A stretch of DNA of 64,000 nt from Nostoc sp. CENA543. Lineage in GTDB: Bacteria > Cyanobacteriota > Cyanobacteriia > Cyanobacteriales > Nostocaceae. The stretch is taken from NCBI RefSeq assembly GCF_002896875.1, contig NZ_CP023278.1:6702501-6766500 (forward strand), read 5' to 3'. The position numbers and the translations under genes are program-made. Positions 34,954 to 44,755 of the stretch are shown in pieces. Under the pieces are notes generated by a model. It worked only from the letters and a program-made list of their open reading frames with translations. It did no database searches and was not told the DNA's origin. Position 1 is the stretch's first letter; every line of letters starts with the position of its first letter.

Positions 34954-35595
34954 CTAGCGAACAGATAAATTGATGGGAGCTTCCAAAGATAAGACATAAA
35001 CACTGCTTTGGGGAATCTGCACCACACGGGTATTTTCTGGAGAACGTAAACCGGAAATCAAACCGTATGCACTACCTAACATTGCACCTCTGTCAAACTG
35101 GTCAGGATCACCATTGCTGCTAAATCCCATGATGCTACCACCAATCCGTCCCCAAATCGAACCATTTTCTACAGCTTTGTCATTGGCGCGCTTGTGGGTA
35201 ATGGTTGTACCTGGAATAACTTGACTGGATGCTTGAATAGCAACAATGCGTCCGTTAATAACTATAGATTGAGCGATAATTTTTGCACCGCCATCACTGG
35301 GTTTGAGAACTATGGTGACAGGAGTGTTTTCTGGTGCGACGATATTGCCTTGAGTATCTTTAATAGCACTAGCTAAAGGAACAGTCAGGGGATAATCCTT
35401 TTTTTGTCCAACATCGACTGTTACGGGTGCGGGGAATGAAACGACGAGTGCTGTATCTTGGGGAATACTAGTTTCTGAGTTGACTACTGGGGGTTGAGAT
35501 GCTGCGGTGGGAACTGGTTGAGCTGTCGCTGGTAGAGTTAAAGAACCTAACAGGGATAAAGAACAAGCGATACTTAACAAAGTTTGGGATTTCAT
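34954..35595 (-). CDS. Exported beta-rich protein, relative of the SLH/VirB10-like family
   Basis: The 213-aa protein has a signal peptide (LLSIACSLSLLGSLTLPATA-QP). The mature part contains 'IPQDTALVVSF', 'YPLTVPLASAIKDTQGNIVAPENTPVTIVL', 'AKIIAQSIVINGRIVAIQA' and a glycine-rich 'GRIGGSIMGF' segment. The same order of strands occurs in the proteins at 55313 and 56595, so this is a distant paralogue. The role is unknown; periplasmic or outer-membrane location is inferred. Its leader region (35614-35680) is nearly the same as that of the 37203-37847 gene. Confidence 0.8.
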   Translation of the reverse strand: MKSQTLLSIACSLSLLGSLTLPATAQPVPTAASQPPVVNSETSIPQDTALVVSFPAPVTVDVGQKKDYPLTVPLASAIKDTQGNIVAPENTPVTIVLKPSDGGAKIIAQSIVINGRIVAIQASSQVIPGTTITHKRANDKAVENGSIWGRIGGSIMGFSSNGDPDQFDRGAMLGSAYGLISGLRSPENTRVVQIPQSSVYVLSLEAPINLSVR

Positions 35596-35613
35596 GGCTG
35601 GATTTTCCTTTGA

Positions 35614-35680
35614 TTTCAGTGTTTTTGGGTGTTTAACCCCCTCACTGAATCAATAGGTTGGTTATTTGAGATTTATGCAG
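35614..35680 (-). promoter_or_regulatory. Shared leader element, copy A
   Basis: Read on the minus strand, this leader contains CAACCTATTGAT, then a CAGTG...CACTG stem enclosing GGGGGTTAAACACCC, about 18 bases before the start codon of the downstream secreted protein. Copy B lies at 37862-37936 with the same order of blocks and the same position relative to its gene. Confidence 0.6.
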
Positions 35681-35888
35681 TCTTTGGATAAATTCAAAAT
35701 AAAAAATGTAGAGACGTAGTATTGCTACGTCTCCACAAGGGTTTCTTCAATATAAATTCATCTTAATTTAGGTAATCGTTCTATCTAGTTATGGATGTAT
35801 TCAAGGCTACCGTTAAAGAATATTTATCACTGGAATTGATGCCGAGATTCTAGGGTTTCACTTCTAACTCTCAAGGAGTCTGTTAGTT

Positions 35889-36401
35889 ATGAAGAATGTC
35901 TTGAATAGTCTAGTAGTTCCTTCAAAACTGATTCTGAGTGTTGTTTTTGTAGGTAGTAGCATCTTTTCCACAACAGATTTTGCTCGCGCTGAAATTCCTA
36001 CTTCCAATACTGGGGTTCAAATCGCGCAGTCAGACAGATATACCAGACAAATTGGTGTTCAACTAGTCCGAGCCGCAAAAGCTGCTGGTCAGGGAGGACT
36101 ACGTCTCACACATGATCCCTTTGTTGGGGATCTTGGTGGTAATGGAGAAGATGATATCACTGTGAATTTGAGAAAGGGAGTTAGTTATGCGATCGTAGGC
36201 GTTTGTGATGAAGATTGTAATGATATTGACTTAAAACTTTATGATGACAATGGTAATCTCATCGCTTCCGATACTGAAACGGACGACAATCCTGTGGTTA
36301 CAGTCAGCCCTCGTTGGAACGCCCGGTTTAAAATTAGGGTTGTAATGCCTAAATGTTCAAATGCACCTTGTCGTTATGGTATTGGTGTTTTTGGCAAGTA
36401 G
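35889..36401 (+). CDS. Exported PPC-like domain protein
   Basis: The 170-aa protein has a signal peptide (LILSVVFVGSSIFSTTDFARA-E). It then has a beta-sandwich resembling the bacterial pre-peptidase C-terminal type: 'GVSYAIVGVCDEDCNDIDLKLYDDNGNLIASDTETDDNPVVTVSPRWNARFKIRVVM'. Two cysteine pairs (GVCDEDC and KCSNAPC) probably form disulfides. A good AAGGAG lies ten bases before ATG. It has no protease domain. Acidic residues suggest Ca2+ binding. It is divergent from the 34954-35595 gene. Confidence 0.8.
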   Translation: MKNVLNSLVVPSKLILSVVFVGSSIFSTTDFARAEIPTSNTGVQIAQSDRYTRQIGVQLVRAAKAAGQGGLRLTHDPFVGDLGGNGEDDITVNLRKGVSYAIVGVCDEDCNDIDLKLYDDNGNLIASDTETDDNPVVTVSPRWNARFKIRVVMPKCSNAPCRYGIGVFGK

Positions 36402-36531
36402 ATTACTTTGTTTCTCAGTTACTGAAGCCAAGACAAACAATTTTAAATTCCCTTCTATGGGAAAGTAAGCCCTACTCTAGTTGGAAAGTGCTGGTTGTTG
36501 AGTATTGAATAATTTATTTTCTAGTAGTTCC

Positions 36532-36966
36532 TTATCGTTGATTTCGGAATAGCCAATGCCATCCTGAACCTTGACGAGTTAACCAACGGTCTTCAACGTT
36601 AGGGTGATGATCATCCAAATAAGGATCGTAAACTGGATAATCAGAATAGTTTGAGTCATCCTGCACACGAACTCTGACATTACGACAGTTACCTTCTATT
36701 TCTATGGTGACAGTATCATTGTGTTCTAAAGGAGAGTTTAAGAGACTGTCTCTAATGACGCGGCGTTGGCTATCTGAGTGTTGTCTCAACTTGGGAACAC
36801 AACGCACTCTGACTACAGAATTATCCTGGGGATGATCTAATAAATAGGGTAAGATTTGTGAATTGCGGATTGAGCGAGAAGGCGTTTCAGCACTAGCTAA
36901 AGGTGCAACACTCAAAAATAAAGTTGTGGAGAGAAGAATCATTCTCCACCCTAATCTGGTATTCAT
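36532..36966 (-). CDS. Small exported hypothetical protein
   Basis: The 144-aa protein has a signal peptide (MILLSTTLFLSVAPLASA-E). The mature part is polar, with one likely disulfide (VRCVPKL...EGNCRNVRVRV) and an acidic/Tyr-rich stretch (YSDYPVYDPYLDDHHP). I do not recognise a family. It lies on the minus strand downstream of the next secreted gene, about 240 bp away, with a palindromic repeat element between them, so it is probably a separate transcript. Confidence 0.7.
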   Translation of the reverse strand: MNTRLGWRMILLSTTLFLSVAPLASAETPSRSIRNSQILPYLLDHPQDNSVVRVRCVPKLRQHSDSQRRVIRDSLLNSPLEHNDTVTIEIEGNCRNVRVRVQDDSNYSDYPVYDPYLDDHHPNVEDRWLTRQGSGWHWLFRNQR

Positions 36967-36995
36967 AGTTTTTCCTTACTTAAATAAGGACTACA

Positions 36996-37066
36996 GGGTA
37001 AATAATTAAAGGTTTGTAGTGATGAATTTAGTTATTAGAAAAGGACTAAAGTCCTTACTACGAACT
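36996..37066. repeat. Dispersed palindromic element (AAGGACTAAAGTCCTT type), copy 2
   Basis: The left part GGGTAAATAATTAAAGGTTTGT and the right part AAGGACTAAAGTCCTT followed by ACTACGAACT match the element at 56178-56269 in order and spacing. The right core also makes both arms of 8731-8781. Confidence 0.82.
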
Positions 37067-37202
37067 CAATCCTACTATTTTTGCATTAATTAACTTAGAT
37101 GGGACTTTTCAAGTCGCTCTACTTAAAGCAATTGCCAGGGTGATTACCCCGGCGTTTGAACAATTCAAAATTCAGAATCAGAAACTATAAATTACATTTC
37201 AA

Positions 37203-37847
37203 TTATTTATCTTCAAGTAGTTGGTTTACTTGTTGTCCACGACGACCAACTTTAATTTCATAGCGGCGAGTCAAATTATCTTGATAGTTCATATCTCTAG
37301 CGGCGGCGGAATTGACGAACGCATCGCAATTTTTGCCTTGAACTACTGTGGAGGAGCTGCTGCTACGCTCTTCTGTGCTGTTGCTGCGAGTGTCTTTTGA
37401 TTCGTTATTATTTTGGCTACCTTGGCTACTACCACTACCGTTAACACCTACACCAAAGATGCTAACACCACCGCCACCGCCATCATTATGACTGCGAGCA
37501 GAACTAGAACGAGTGCTAGTAGAGGTAGCTAAGGCTATTTTGGTGGTACTGCTGCTGGTGTTGCTACCTAAACCGACATCGCTACACAAAGCACGAGGGT
37601 CTTTTGCTAAGGTGTTGGGGTCAACCCAAGACTGATGGTCGCCTAAACCTTGAATTTCACTATTACCTACGGGATTACTACTAGGTGCAGGTGTGTTAGG
37701 TTGAACATTCCCAACTGCACTGGGAACATTACCTGGCTTGAAAACACCGGATGGTTGAATATTAAATGGCCCTGCAAAAGCGGGAAGTGTGCTAGTTAAC
37801 AGTGCTGTGGCGGTGAGTAAAGAACCAGTTAAGTGACGTAATTTCAT
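37203..37847 (-). CDS. Exported Ser/Asn-rich protein
   Basis: The 214-aa protein has a signal peptide (LTGSLLTATALLTSTLPAFA-G), a Pro/Asn-rich segment, and then a long Ser/Thr/Gly/Asn low-complexity region (about 93-165). A C-terminal segment 'RRYEIKVGRRGQQVNQLLEDK' looks folded. Two cysteines (ALCSDV and GKNCDAF) may pair. I do not recognise the family. The leader (37862-37936) carries the structured element also seen before the 34954-35595 gene, suggesting joint post-transcriptional control. Confidence 0.75.
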   Translation of the reverse strand: MKLRHLTGSLLTATALLTSTLPAFAGPFNIQPSGVFKPGNVPSAVGNVQPNTPAPSSNPVGNSEIQGLGDHQSWVDPNTLAKDPRALCSDVGLGSNTSSSTTKIALATSTSTRSSSARSHNDGGGGGVSIFGVGVNGSGSSQGSQNNNESKDTRSNSTEERSSSSSTVVQGKNCDAFVNSAAARDMNYQDNLTRRYEIKVGRRGQQVNQLLEDK

Positions 37848-37861
37848 GATGTTTACCTCAA

Positions 37862-37936
37862 GTTTCAGTGTTGATGTGCGTTTTGGGTTTCAACCCCTTC
37901 ACTTCATCAATAGGTTGAGCTTTGTAAGTTTATGCA
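37862..37936 (-). promoter_or_regulatory. Shared leader element, copy B
   Basis: On the minus strand it contains CAACCTATTGATGAAGTGA, then GGGGTTGAAACCC (a GGGTT/AACCC hairpin), and CACTGAAA near the start codon. The blocks match copy A at 35614-35680 base for base over long runs, with a short insertion. TTGATG also pairs with a downstream CATCAA. Confidence 0.6.
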
Positions 37937-38032
37937 ACTCACCACCACTGTTCTTAGGAAAATCTCCAGATGTGGACTAATTAGCACTTAAGCTTGGTGA
38001 AAGTAAAGCTAATACCAATTCGCAATGGACTT

Positions 38033-38092
38033 CTCTCCGAGGCGCTGCGCGTAGCTTGCTTCCCCGGAGGGGTACGTCCCGCTACGCTAACG
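38033..38092. repeat. GC-rich dispersed repeat (GCTGCGCGTAGC ... CCCCGGAGGGG)
   Basis: It contains nested inverted repeats (GCTGCGCGTAGC, CCCCGGAGGGG and GTAGC/GCTAC) and stands out by GC content from its AT-rich surroundings. Only one full copy is in this window, so its status as a dispersed repeat rests on resemblance to known Nostoc repeats. Confidence 0.6.
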
Positions 38093-38321
38093 CAATTGAG
38101 GAATCGTGACTTGACAAGGGTTCCTGGGTTTGGATCTGTATCAAAACTTTAGTGAATTGGTATGAAGCCCCAAGTCAAGAATTCCATAATCCCAAAATGC
38201 CATAACTATCCCACTACTGAGAGTTAAGCTTTATTTACATTAATTAATTAGTAGTTTGTTATACAGTCACCATAAATGGGTTTAATAATGGAGCTATTAA
38301 TTTTTTGTTGTCACTGACGCT

Positions 38322-38906
38322 ATGCAGTATCCACTGGAACTTACGTTTAAGCTTTGGGCTTTTGCACCACAAATATCTGTTGTTGATTCCCAAGGGAATT
38401 TGGCTTTCTATGTAAAACAGAAACTCTTTAAACTCAAGGAAGCTATTACGATTTTTGCGGATGCGGAGCAGACACGCCCTTTGTACTATATCAAGGCCGA
38501 TCGCATTATTGATTTCTCTGCCCGTTATGATTTCACCGATAGCAATGGTACTTATGTGGGTGCAGTCAAACGCCGTGGTTTAAAATCCATATGGAAAGCC
38601 CGTTATGACATTTTTGAGGGCGAGGAGAGTAATTTAAATATCCAAGAACAAAACCCTTGGGTGAAGGTAGCGGATGCACTGTTTGCAGAAATTCCGATTT
38701 TAGGTTTATTTACAGGTTACGTATTCAACCCTGTATATATAGTCAGTCGGGCTGATGGGACACAGGTGATGCGCTTAGAAAAAATCCCGACGTTCCTTTC
38801 TCGGAAGTTTATCATTAAGACCATTGATCAAATGAGCGATCGCGAAGAACAGCAAATTCTCTTAAGTTTAGTTATGATGCTGTTATTAGAAAGAAATCGT
38901 GGTTAA
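38322..38906 (+). CDS. LURP-one/Tubby-like fold protein
   Basis: The 194-aa protein resembles the LOR/Tubby C-terminal fold shared by plant LURP-one and scramblase-like proteins: 'FAPQISVVDSQGNLAFYVKQKLFKLKEAITIFAD', 'RPLYYIKADRIIDFSARYDFTDSNGTYVGAVKRRGLKSIWKARYDIF'. The hydrophobic segment near 120-140 (FAEIPILGLFTGYVF) fits the core helix of the barrel or a membrane contact. There is no signal peptide. The function in bacteria is unclear; membrane-lipid binding is possible. Confidence 0.8.
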   Translation: MQYPLELTFKLWAFAPQISVVDSQGNLAFYVKQKLFKLKEAITIFADAEQTRPLYYIKADRIIDFSARYDFTDSNGTYVGAVKRRGLKSIWKARYDIFEGEESNLNIQEQNPWVKVADALFAEIPILGLFTGYVFNPVYIVSRADGTQVMRLEKIPTFLSRKFIIKTIDQMSDREEQQILLSLVMMLLLERNRG

Positions 38907-39072
38907 TAGAATCCAGCTAATAGCTAAAAGTCAAAAGATAGCAAAACACTAGCTTTTGACTTTAACTTAATGACTTTTATTCCTTCTTCACTACGCAAAT
39001 GATTTCAGTAATCAAAGCGGATTCTTATAGATATTCTTGAATGCAGATTCTAATCTCTGTATCTCTATTTGT

Positions 39073-39105
39073 AAATAAAAAGGGAAAGCTATTTATAGCT
39101 TTCCC
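39073..39105 (-). terminator. Rho-independent terminator of metH
   Basis: On the minus strand GGGAAAGCTAT pairs with ATAGCTTTCCC (39095-39105 with 39082-39092) and is followed by TTTTTATTT. It lies 38 bases after the metH stop codon. Confidence 0.85.
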
Positions 39106-39142
39106 AGTTTCGATACTTAATTAACTGTGACTATCATCTCAA

Positions 39143-42100
39143 TTAGGCACTGAAATATTTTGCCACTGGGTGATAAGTAATAATCGCTGTTGTAGACTGT
39201 TCTGGATAAAGTTGCTCACTTTCATCCATATATAAATTAATTCTGTCAGTCTGTAACAACTCCAGTTGCTTGTATTGGTCTTGAATATTCGGACAAGCCG
39301 GATAACCAAAACTATACCGTGAACCACGATAACGCTGTGCTAACACATCGCGAATATTGTCGGGTTCTTCAGCCGCAAATCCTAATTCATGGCGAATTCT
39401 AGCGTGTGTCCATTCTGCCAAAGCCTCTGCAACTTGCACCGCTAAACCGTGGAAATACAAATAATCTGTGTATTGATTATCTGCAAATAATTTTTGTGCG
39501 TACTCCGTGGCAATTTCGCCCACAGTTACCGCTTGCATGGGGAAAACATCAATAATTCCTGATTCCTTGGGTGCAAAGAAATCTGCAATACAGAGTCTTC
39601 TTAATGATTTCTGGCGGGGAAACTCAAACTTAGCTACTTCCTTTAATGGTGTATGATTGTTTTCGTAGATATACAAAGTATTTCCTTCAGACTGACAAGG
39701 AAAATACCCGTAAATTACTTGAGGATGTAAGAGATTTTCCGCGATAATGCGCTGCTTCCAGGTTTCCAAAATGGGGTAGACTTTCTCATCTAAGAAAGCT
39801 TGATATTCTTCCTTAGATTGTTCCTTGGGTTTGCGGAATTGCCACTGTCCAGCAATCAAGGCTTGTAAATCTAAATGCCAGAATACTTCCTCAATGGGAA
39901 TATCACTAGGTTGTAATAGTTTCGTTCCCCAGAATGGCGGCGTAGGACGTTCAATATCTACCGCTACGGCTTCGGAACGGCGGGTATCTACCTCAGTGCT
40001 GAGTGATAAGTGGTGAGTGCTGAGTGGAGTTTTTTGAGTTGCTGGCGTTTCCGAAGAAATTTTTGGTTCTTCAGTATCTACTTCATCTAGGAATCCTTGT
40101 AAGTCGTCCCAGTTATTAGATGCTTTGGCTGGCATTAATTTATCCATGAAATGCAAGTCAGAGAAAGCATCTTTACCGTAAACTACCTTGCCTTTATAGG
40201 TATTTTGGCAATCTTGATTGACGAATTTGGGAGTTAAGGCCGCACCACCTAAAATTACGGGGACGGTAATTCCCTTTTCGTTAAATACCTCCAAGTTTTC
40301 CTTCATGAAGGCGGTTGATTTCACTAGCAACCCACTCATGGCTATGCAGTCAGCTTTATGTTGATTGTAAGCCTCAATGATGTTTTCCACTGGCTGTTTA
40401 ATTCCCAGGTTAATCACCTTGTAACCATTGTTAGACAAGATGATATCTACTAGGTTTTTACCAATGTCGTGAACATCACCTTTTACTGTGGCGATAATTA
40501 CCGTTCCTTTAGCATTATTTCCCGCCTCGGATTTTTCCATGAAGGGTTCAAGATAGGCTACCGCAGTTTTCATGGTTTCCGCAGACTGTAACACGAAGGG
40601 TAATTGCATTTGTCCTGAACCGAACAACTCACCCACAACTTTCATCCCATCTAGGAGGAAGGTGTTAATAATTTCTAGGGGTGGATATTGTTCTAAGGCT
40701 TTATTCAACTGTGCTTCTAAGCCAATGCGTTCACCGTCAATGATATGACGTTTAAGGCGTTCTTCTAGGGGTAGGTTTTCATCAACGCCTGTATTACGTT
40801 TGGCTTTGACACCCTCAAATAATTTCGTTAATTCTGCCAAGGGGTCATAAACGCAAACATCACCTTCAAATTTCCGCTCATCATAGATTAACTTGCGACA
40901 AACTTCTTGATGGTGGGCTTCTATCTTAGACAGTGGTAAAATCTTGCTAGCACTGACAATGGCTGCATCCATACCAGCTGCCATTGCTTCATGTAAGAAC
41001 ATCGAGTTCAACACAATCCGCGCGGCTGGACTTAAACCGAAAGATATATTCGACACCCCTAAAATTACATGACATCCTGGTAATTCTTGGCGAATGCGGC
41101 GAATTGCTTCAATGGTTGCCTTGCCGTTTTCGCGGTCTTCTTCAATTCCCGTAGAAATAGGTAAAGCTAAAGTATCAAAAAATATCTCATGGGCAGCAAT
41201 CCCATATTCTACAGCTTGACGGTAAGCACGTTGGGCAATCTGGAATTTTTTATCTGCTGTCCGCGCCATGCCATCTTCGTCAATTGTACCGATGACTACA
41301 CCCGCACCGTATTTCTTCGCTAATTCCAGCACCTTCAAAAAGCGCGGTTCACCATCTTCATAGTTGGTAGAGTTCAACAGACATTTACCCCCAGCTACCT
41401 TTAAACCTGCCTCCATTTTTTCCCATTCGGTGGAGTCCAGCATTAAGGGCAATGTGACATTATTAACAATACGTGAAACCAACTCGTGCATATCTCGCAC
41501 ACCGTCGCGTCCCACATAATCAACGTTGACATCTAAGATGTGTGCGCCTTCTTTTACCTGCGCCCTAGCCATTGAAACTAGTCCGTCCCAGTCTTCCGCA
41601 TTGAGTAAATCACGGCATTTTTTAGAACCACTGGCGTTGAGACGTTCACCCACAATTAAGAAAGAATTATCTTGTTCGTAGGGCTGAGTAGAATAAATTG
41701 ATGCCGCCGCAGGTTCGAGACTTGGCTGTCTGACTTTTGGTTTCAGTTCTTGGGCAATTTCAGCTAATTGTTGAATGTGTTCTGGACGTGTCCCACAGCA
41801 ACCCCCTATCACTTGGACACCCAAATCTTCAACAAAGTGCATCAACGCCATGCGTAATTCCATCGGTGTTAAGCGATAGTGTGCTTTACCACCGATGTTT
41901 TCTGGTAAACCGGCGTTAGGAACACAAGAAACCACAAATGGCGAATGTTCGGATAGATATTTGATATGCGGTTTCATTAAGTCCGGCCCAGTGGCACAGT
42001 TGAGACCGAGAATATCTATTGGGTAGGGTTCTAAAATCGTCAAGACTGCGCTGATTTCAGAACCGACTAGCATTGTCCCCATGCTTTCCATTGTGACGGA

Positions 42101-42679
42101 AACCATTAGGGGTATGCGTTGTCCTTTTTTGGCAAAGACTTCTTCAATACCGTTCAATGCGGCTTTAATTTGCAGTACATCTTGGCAAGTCTCAACAATG
42201 AATAAATCAACGCCGCCATCAAATAAGGCTGCGGCTTGTTCGGCAAACGCCGTTTTTAAGGTGTCAAAATCAATGTGTCCCAAGGTGGGTAGTTTGGTGG
42301 TGGGGCCAATAGAACCCGCAACAAACCTGGGTTTTTCTGGTGTAGAAAATTCCGCCGCCACGCTTTTTGCTAGTTCGGCGGCGGTTTTGTTGAGATAGTA
42401 TGTTTGGTCTGCTAGGTCATATTCAGCCAATACAATTGATGTACCGCCGAAGGTATCAGTTTCGATGACATCTGCACCCACCGCTAGGAAATCACGGTGA
42501 ACTTTGGCGACAGCTTCCGGTTTGGTGTGAACTAAGTATTCATTACACCCCTCGTATTGTGCGCCGCCAAAGTCTTCGGCGGTGAGGTTTTGAGTTTGCA
42601 GGTTAGTCCCCATTGCACCGTCAAAGACGATGACTGGTCTATCGGGACTATGCAGGCGTTGGAGAAAAGGATGGGTCAT
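39143..42679 (-). CDS. metH: Cobalamin-dependent methionine synthase
   Basis: MetH transfers methyl from 5-methyltetrahydrofolate to homocysteine through methylcobalamin. All four modules are present in 1178 aa. The homocysteine domain ends with the zinc-binding [11 protein letters not shown]. The folate domain includes NASGSKK and '[16 protein letters not shown]'. The cobalamin domain has DVHDIGKN with the lower ligand H737. The SAM-dependent reactivation domain includes '[21 protein letters not shown]'. The linker at about 880-910 is odd: it is encoded by repeat-like DNA (see findings). A clear terminator follows. I saw no cobalamin riboswitch upstream. Confidence 0.97.
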   Translation of the reverse strand: MTHPFLQRLHSPDRPVIVFDGAMGTNLQTQNLTAEDFGGAQYEGCNEYLVHTKPEAVAKVHRDFLAVGADVIETDTFGGTSIVLAEYDLADQTYYLNKTAAELAKSVAAEFSTPEKPRFVAGSIGPTTKLPTLGHIDFDTLKTAFAEQAAALFDGGVDLFIVETCQDVLQIKAALNGIEEVFAKKGQRIPLMVSVTMESMGTMLVGSEISAVLTILEPYPIDILGLNCATGPDLMKPHIKYLSEHSPFVVSCVPNAGLPENIGGKAHYRLTPMELRMALMHFVEDLGVQVIGGCCGTRPEHIQQLAEIAQELKPKVRQPSLEPAAASIYSTQPYEQDNSFLIVGERLNASGSKKCRDLLNAEDWDGLVSMARAQVKEGAHILDVNVDYVGRDGVRDMHELVSRIVNNVTLPLMLDSTEWEKMEAGLKVAGGKCLLNSTNYEDGEPRFLKVLELAKKYGAGVVIGTIDEDGMARTADKKFQIAQRAYRQAVEYGIAAHEIFFDTLALPISTGIEEDRENGKATIEAIRRIRQELPGCHVILGVSNISFGLSPAARIVLNSMFLHEAMAAGMDAAIVSASKILPLSKIEAHHQEVCRKLIYDERKFEGDVCVYDPLAELTKLFEGVKAKRNTGVDENLPLEERLKRHIIDGERIGLEAQLNKALEQYPPLEIINTFLLDGMKVVGELFGSGQMQLPFVLQSAETMKTAVAYLEPFMEKSEAGNNAKGTVIIATVKGDVHDIGKNLVDIILSNNGYKVINLGIKQPVENIIEAYNQHKADCIAMSGLLVKSTAFMKENLEVFNEKGITVPVILGGAALTPKFVNQDCQNTYKGKVVYGKDAFSDLHFMDKLMPAKASNNWDDLQGFLDEVDTEEPKISSETPATQKTPLSTHHLSLSTEVDTRRSEAVAVDIERPTPPFWGTKLLQPSDIPIEEVFWHLDLQALIAGQWQFRKPKEQSKEEYQAFLDEKVYPILETWKQRIIAENLLHPQVIYGYFPCQSEGNTLYIYENNHTPLKEVAKFEFPRQKSLRRLCIADFFAPKESGIIDVFPMQAVTVGEIATEYAQKLFADNQYTDYLYFHGLAVQVAEALAEWTHARIRHELGFAAEEPDNIRDVLAQRYRGSRYSFGYPACPNIQDQYKQLELLQTDRINLYMDESEQLYPEQSTTAIITYHPVAKYFSA

Positions 42680-42974
42680 ATTTTCCTAGAGAAAATTATG
42701 CAGTTAAGTGAGTCTTGCGATACTCGACTTAATTTATTATTTTCCACAATTACGGGAGTTTGGTTAGCAGAGAGTGTTTTTTCCACACAAAGGGGCGCGT
42801 GGTGTTGTTGTGATATCAGTATTTTGACTGAGTGAATAAAAGGTGATATATTAATTACTTATTTATACTGAGTTTAAAACGCTTTTTAAATCGGCAATTC
42901 ATTGAGTTCAGTTTTGTATTTCATCGAGTCTGGATTGTGCAGCTTTTATTCAACTAAAAAATAACAATAACATT

Positions 42975-44501
42975 ATGGATACCATTGGTTATTCTTATCT
43001 TAGTGCGGTATACGAAGAATCTGAAGGTATTGAGTTTAATCCTATTCAAATTAATTGGGAATTTTTACCGTGGAAAAAGTTACCTAGTTTAGCGGCGATG
43101 CGGCTGTTATCGGTAACGTTAAGTTTAGCGGTTTTGAGTTTAGCTGGACAGGCTTTGGCTTTGGAAAAAGTAGGTAGTAGTGGGGCGAACGTTGTTAGGA
43201 TTCAACGGTGTTTAAAACAATTAGGCTTTTTAAATGCTCCAGCGACAGGAAAATTTGCTACTTTGACTCAAAGGGCAGTGATTGGTTTTCAGCGTGCTAA
43301 TAGATTAAGGCCGGATGGGATAGTCGGTGGTGGTACGCAAACGGCATTACAAAGAGCTTGTCAGGGTGGAAATAGTAGTGGAGAGTTGCGATTTGGGAGT
43401 CGAGGTGCAGCTGTTGTTCAACTACAAAGAAATTTAAAACGGTTGGGCTACTTTAACGCTCCCAATACTGGTTATTTCGGCACAGAAACGCAGCAAGCTG
43501 TGATTCTGTTTCAGCGTTCTGTGGGTATGGTAGCTGATGGTGTGGTTGGTACGAGAACTGCTTTAGCTATTAGGAATGCGGGTAATATAGGCGGGAGATA
43601 CCCAGTTTTGTCTGAAGGTAGTAGCGGACAAGATGTAATTAGGCTGCAACAGCGTTTGCGACAGTTAGGCTATTTCGATGCTAATCCTACAGGGAATTTT
43701 CAAGGTATTACAAAAAATGCAGTAATCGCTTTTCAACGTCGCGCTGGACTGGCGGCGACTGGGGTAGTAAATCAGCAAACTTGGAATGCACTGTTGGCTT
43801 CTAGTCAAAATCCAGGTACATCAAAACTTTCAACGCAGCAAATCAGAGATTTACAGCAGCGTTTGCGGGATTTAGGGTATTTCAAAACTAATCCTAATGG
43901 GAACGTAGGCGCGATGACGAGAGAAGCAATCTTACAGTTTCAGCGAGATTATCGACTGAATGCTGATGGTATTGCTGATATGCAAATTTTACAGGCAGTA
44001 CGTCAAGCTTGGAATGCCAGATACGCTAACCAGCCGCTTCGGGATGTGTTGTTTGTCGGCGATCGCGGTGAAAATGTCAGAATAGTACAACGGCGTTTAT
44101 CTGAGTTGGGCTATTTTAACGGCAGTATAGACGGTTACTTTGATGAATACACTAGAGCGTCTGTAGCCAGTTTTCAGCAGGCATATCAAATTAACCCTAC
44201 AGGCAGAGTTGATTGGCAAACTTGGCAGGCACTAAATGTAGGTAATTATGTAGTACCAACAAGTAATGTTTCTAACCAGCCTCCTAATCGCCCCAGTAAT
44301 AATCGCTATGTGGTGATTGTACCCATGAGTAACCAGAACATCCTCAATCGAGTGCGTCGCTTTATCCCCGATGCCTTTGCACAACAATCTAACTTAGGAC
44401 GTTATGTTAACGCTGGCACATTTAGCGATCGCTCTTTGGCTGAATTAAGGTCTAAAATGTTACGTTCTAATGGTTTCGATGCTAGGGTGCAGTATTTTTA
44501 G
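42975..44501 (+). CDS. Peptidoglycan-binding protein with five PG_binding_1 repeats
   Basis: This 508-aa protein has a leader of about 40 residues, then a hydrophobic signal segment (LLSVTLSLAVLSLAGQALA). Five PG_binding_1 repeats follow, each like 'G..G..V..LQ..L..LGYF.....G.F...T..AV..FQ......DG..': three intact units between about 65 and 275, a weaker fourth and a fifth ending near 420. A C-terminal region (YVVIVPMSNQNILNRVRRF ... DARVQYF) resembles a SPOR-like fold. It should be exported and bound to the cell wall. No hydrolase domain is present, so a structural or targeting role is likely. The long leader is shared by related cyanobacterial proteins and supports ATG 42975; ATG 43098 is an alternative. 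Confidence 0.9.
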   Translation: MDTIGYSYLSAVYEESEGIEFNPIQINWEFLPWKKLPSLAAMRLLSVTLSLAVLSLAGQALALEKVGSSGANVVRIQRCLKQLGFLNAPATGKFATLTQRAVIGFQRANRLRPDGIVGGGTQTALQRACQGGNSSGELRFGSRGAAVVQLQRNLKRLGYFNAPNTGYFGTETQQAVILFQRSVGMVADGVVGTRTALAIRNAGNIGGRYPVLSEGSSGQDVIRLQQRLRQLGYFDANPTGNFQGITKNAVIAFQRRAGLAATGVVNQQTWNALLASSQNPGTSKLSTQQIRDLQQRLRDLGYFKTNPNGNVGAMTREAILQFQRDYRLNADGIADMQILQAVRQAWNARYANQPLRDVLFVGDRGENVRIVQRRLSELGYFNGSIDGYFDEYTRASVASFQQAYQINPTGRVDWQTWQALNVGNYVVPTSNVSNQPPNRPSNNRYVVIVPMSNQNILNRVRRFIPDAFAQQSNLGRYVNAGTFSDRSLAELRSKMLRSNGFDARVQYF

Positions 44502-44755
44502 GGAAAATCACCAAATCAAGACACAAGTGGCAATGGGATGATCGGGAGAAAATTCTCGACTTTACCAATTCCTAGTATTCTCTTAACCTTGCTTCAGTAG
44601 ATTTGCAGTGCCTATTTGCACAAAGCCAATCACTGAGCGTTGATTTTTGTAAGTAAAAACAAAAATGAGCAGCTAGCACGACCTATATTCAGATAGGTGA
44701 ATTCTTTGTGCTGAATAAGCAAATTTTTGACAATTTTGCTTACATATTAATCATT

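Larger units (their letters stand above)
37848..38321. other. Leader and repeat spacer
   Basis: No gene is visible in these 474 bases. The left part is the leader of the 37203-37847 gene. A dispersed repeat with GAGGCGCTGCGCGTAGCTTGC and CCCCGGAGGGG segments sits at 38033-38092. The right part is AT-rich and should carry the promoter of the LURP-one-like gene. Confidence 0.7.

Noticed and set aside
42680-42974. Cobalamin riboswitch upstream of metH
   Set aside because: I looked for a B12-box-like segment and the conserved core and found none; the spacer is AT-rich without matching structure.
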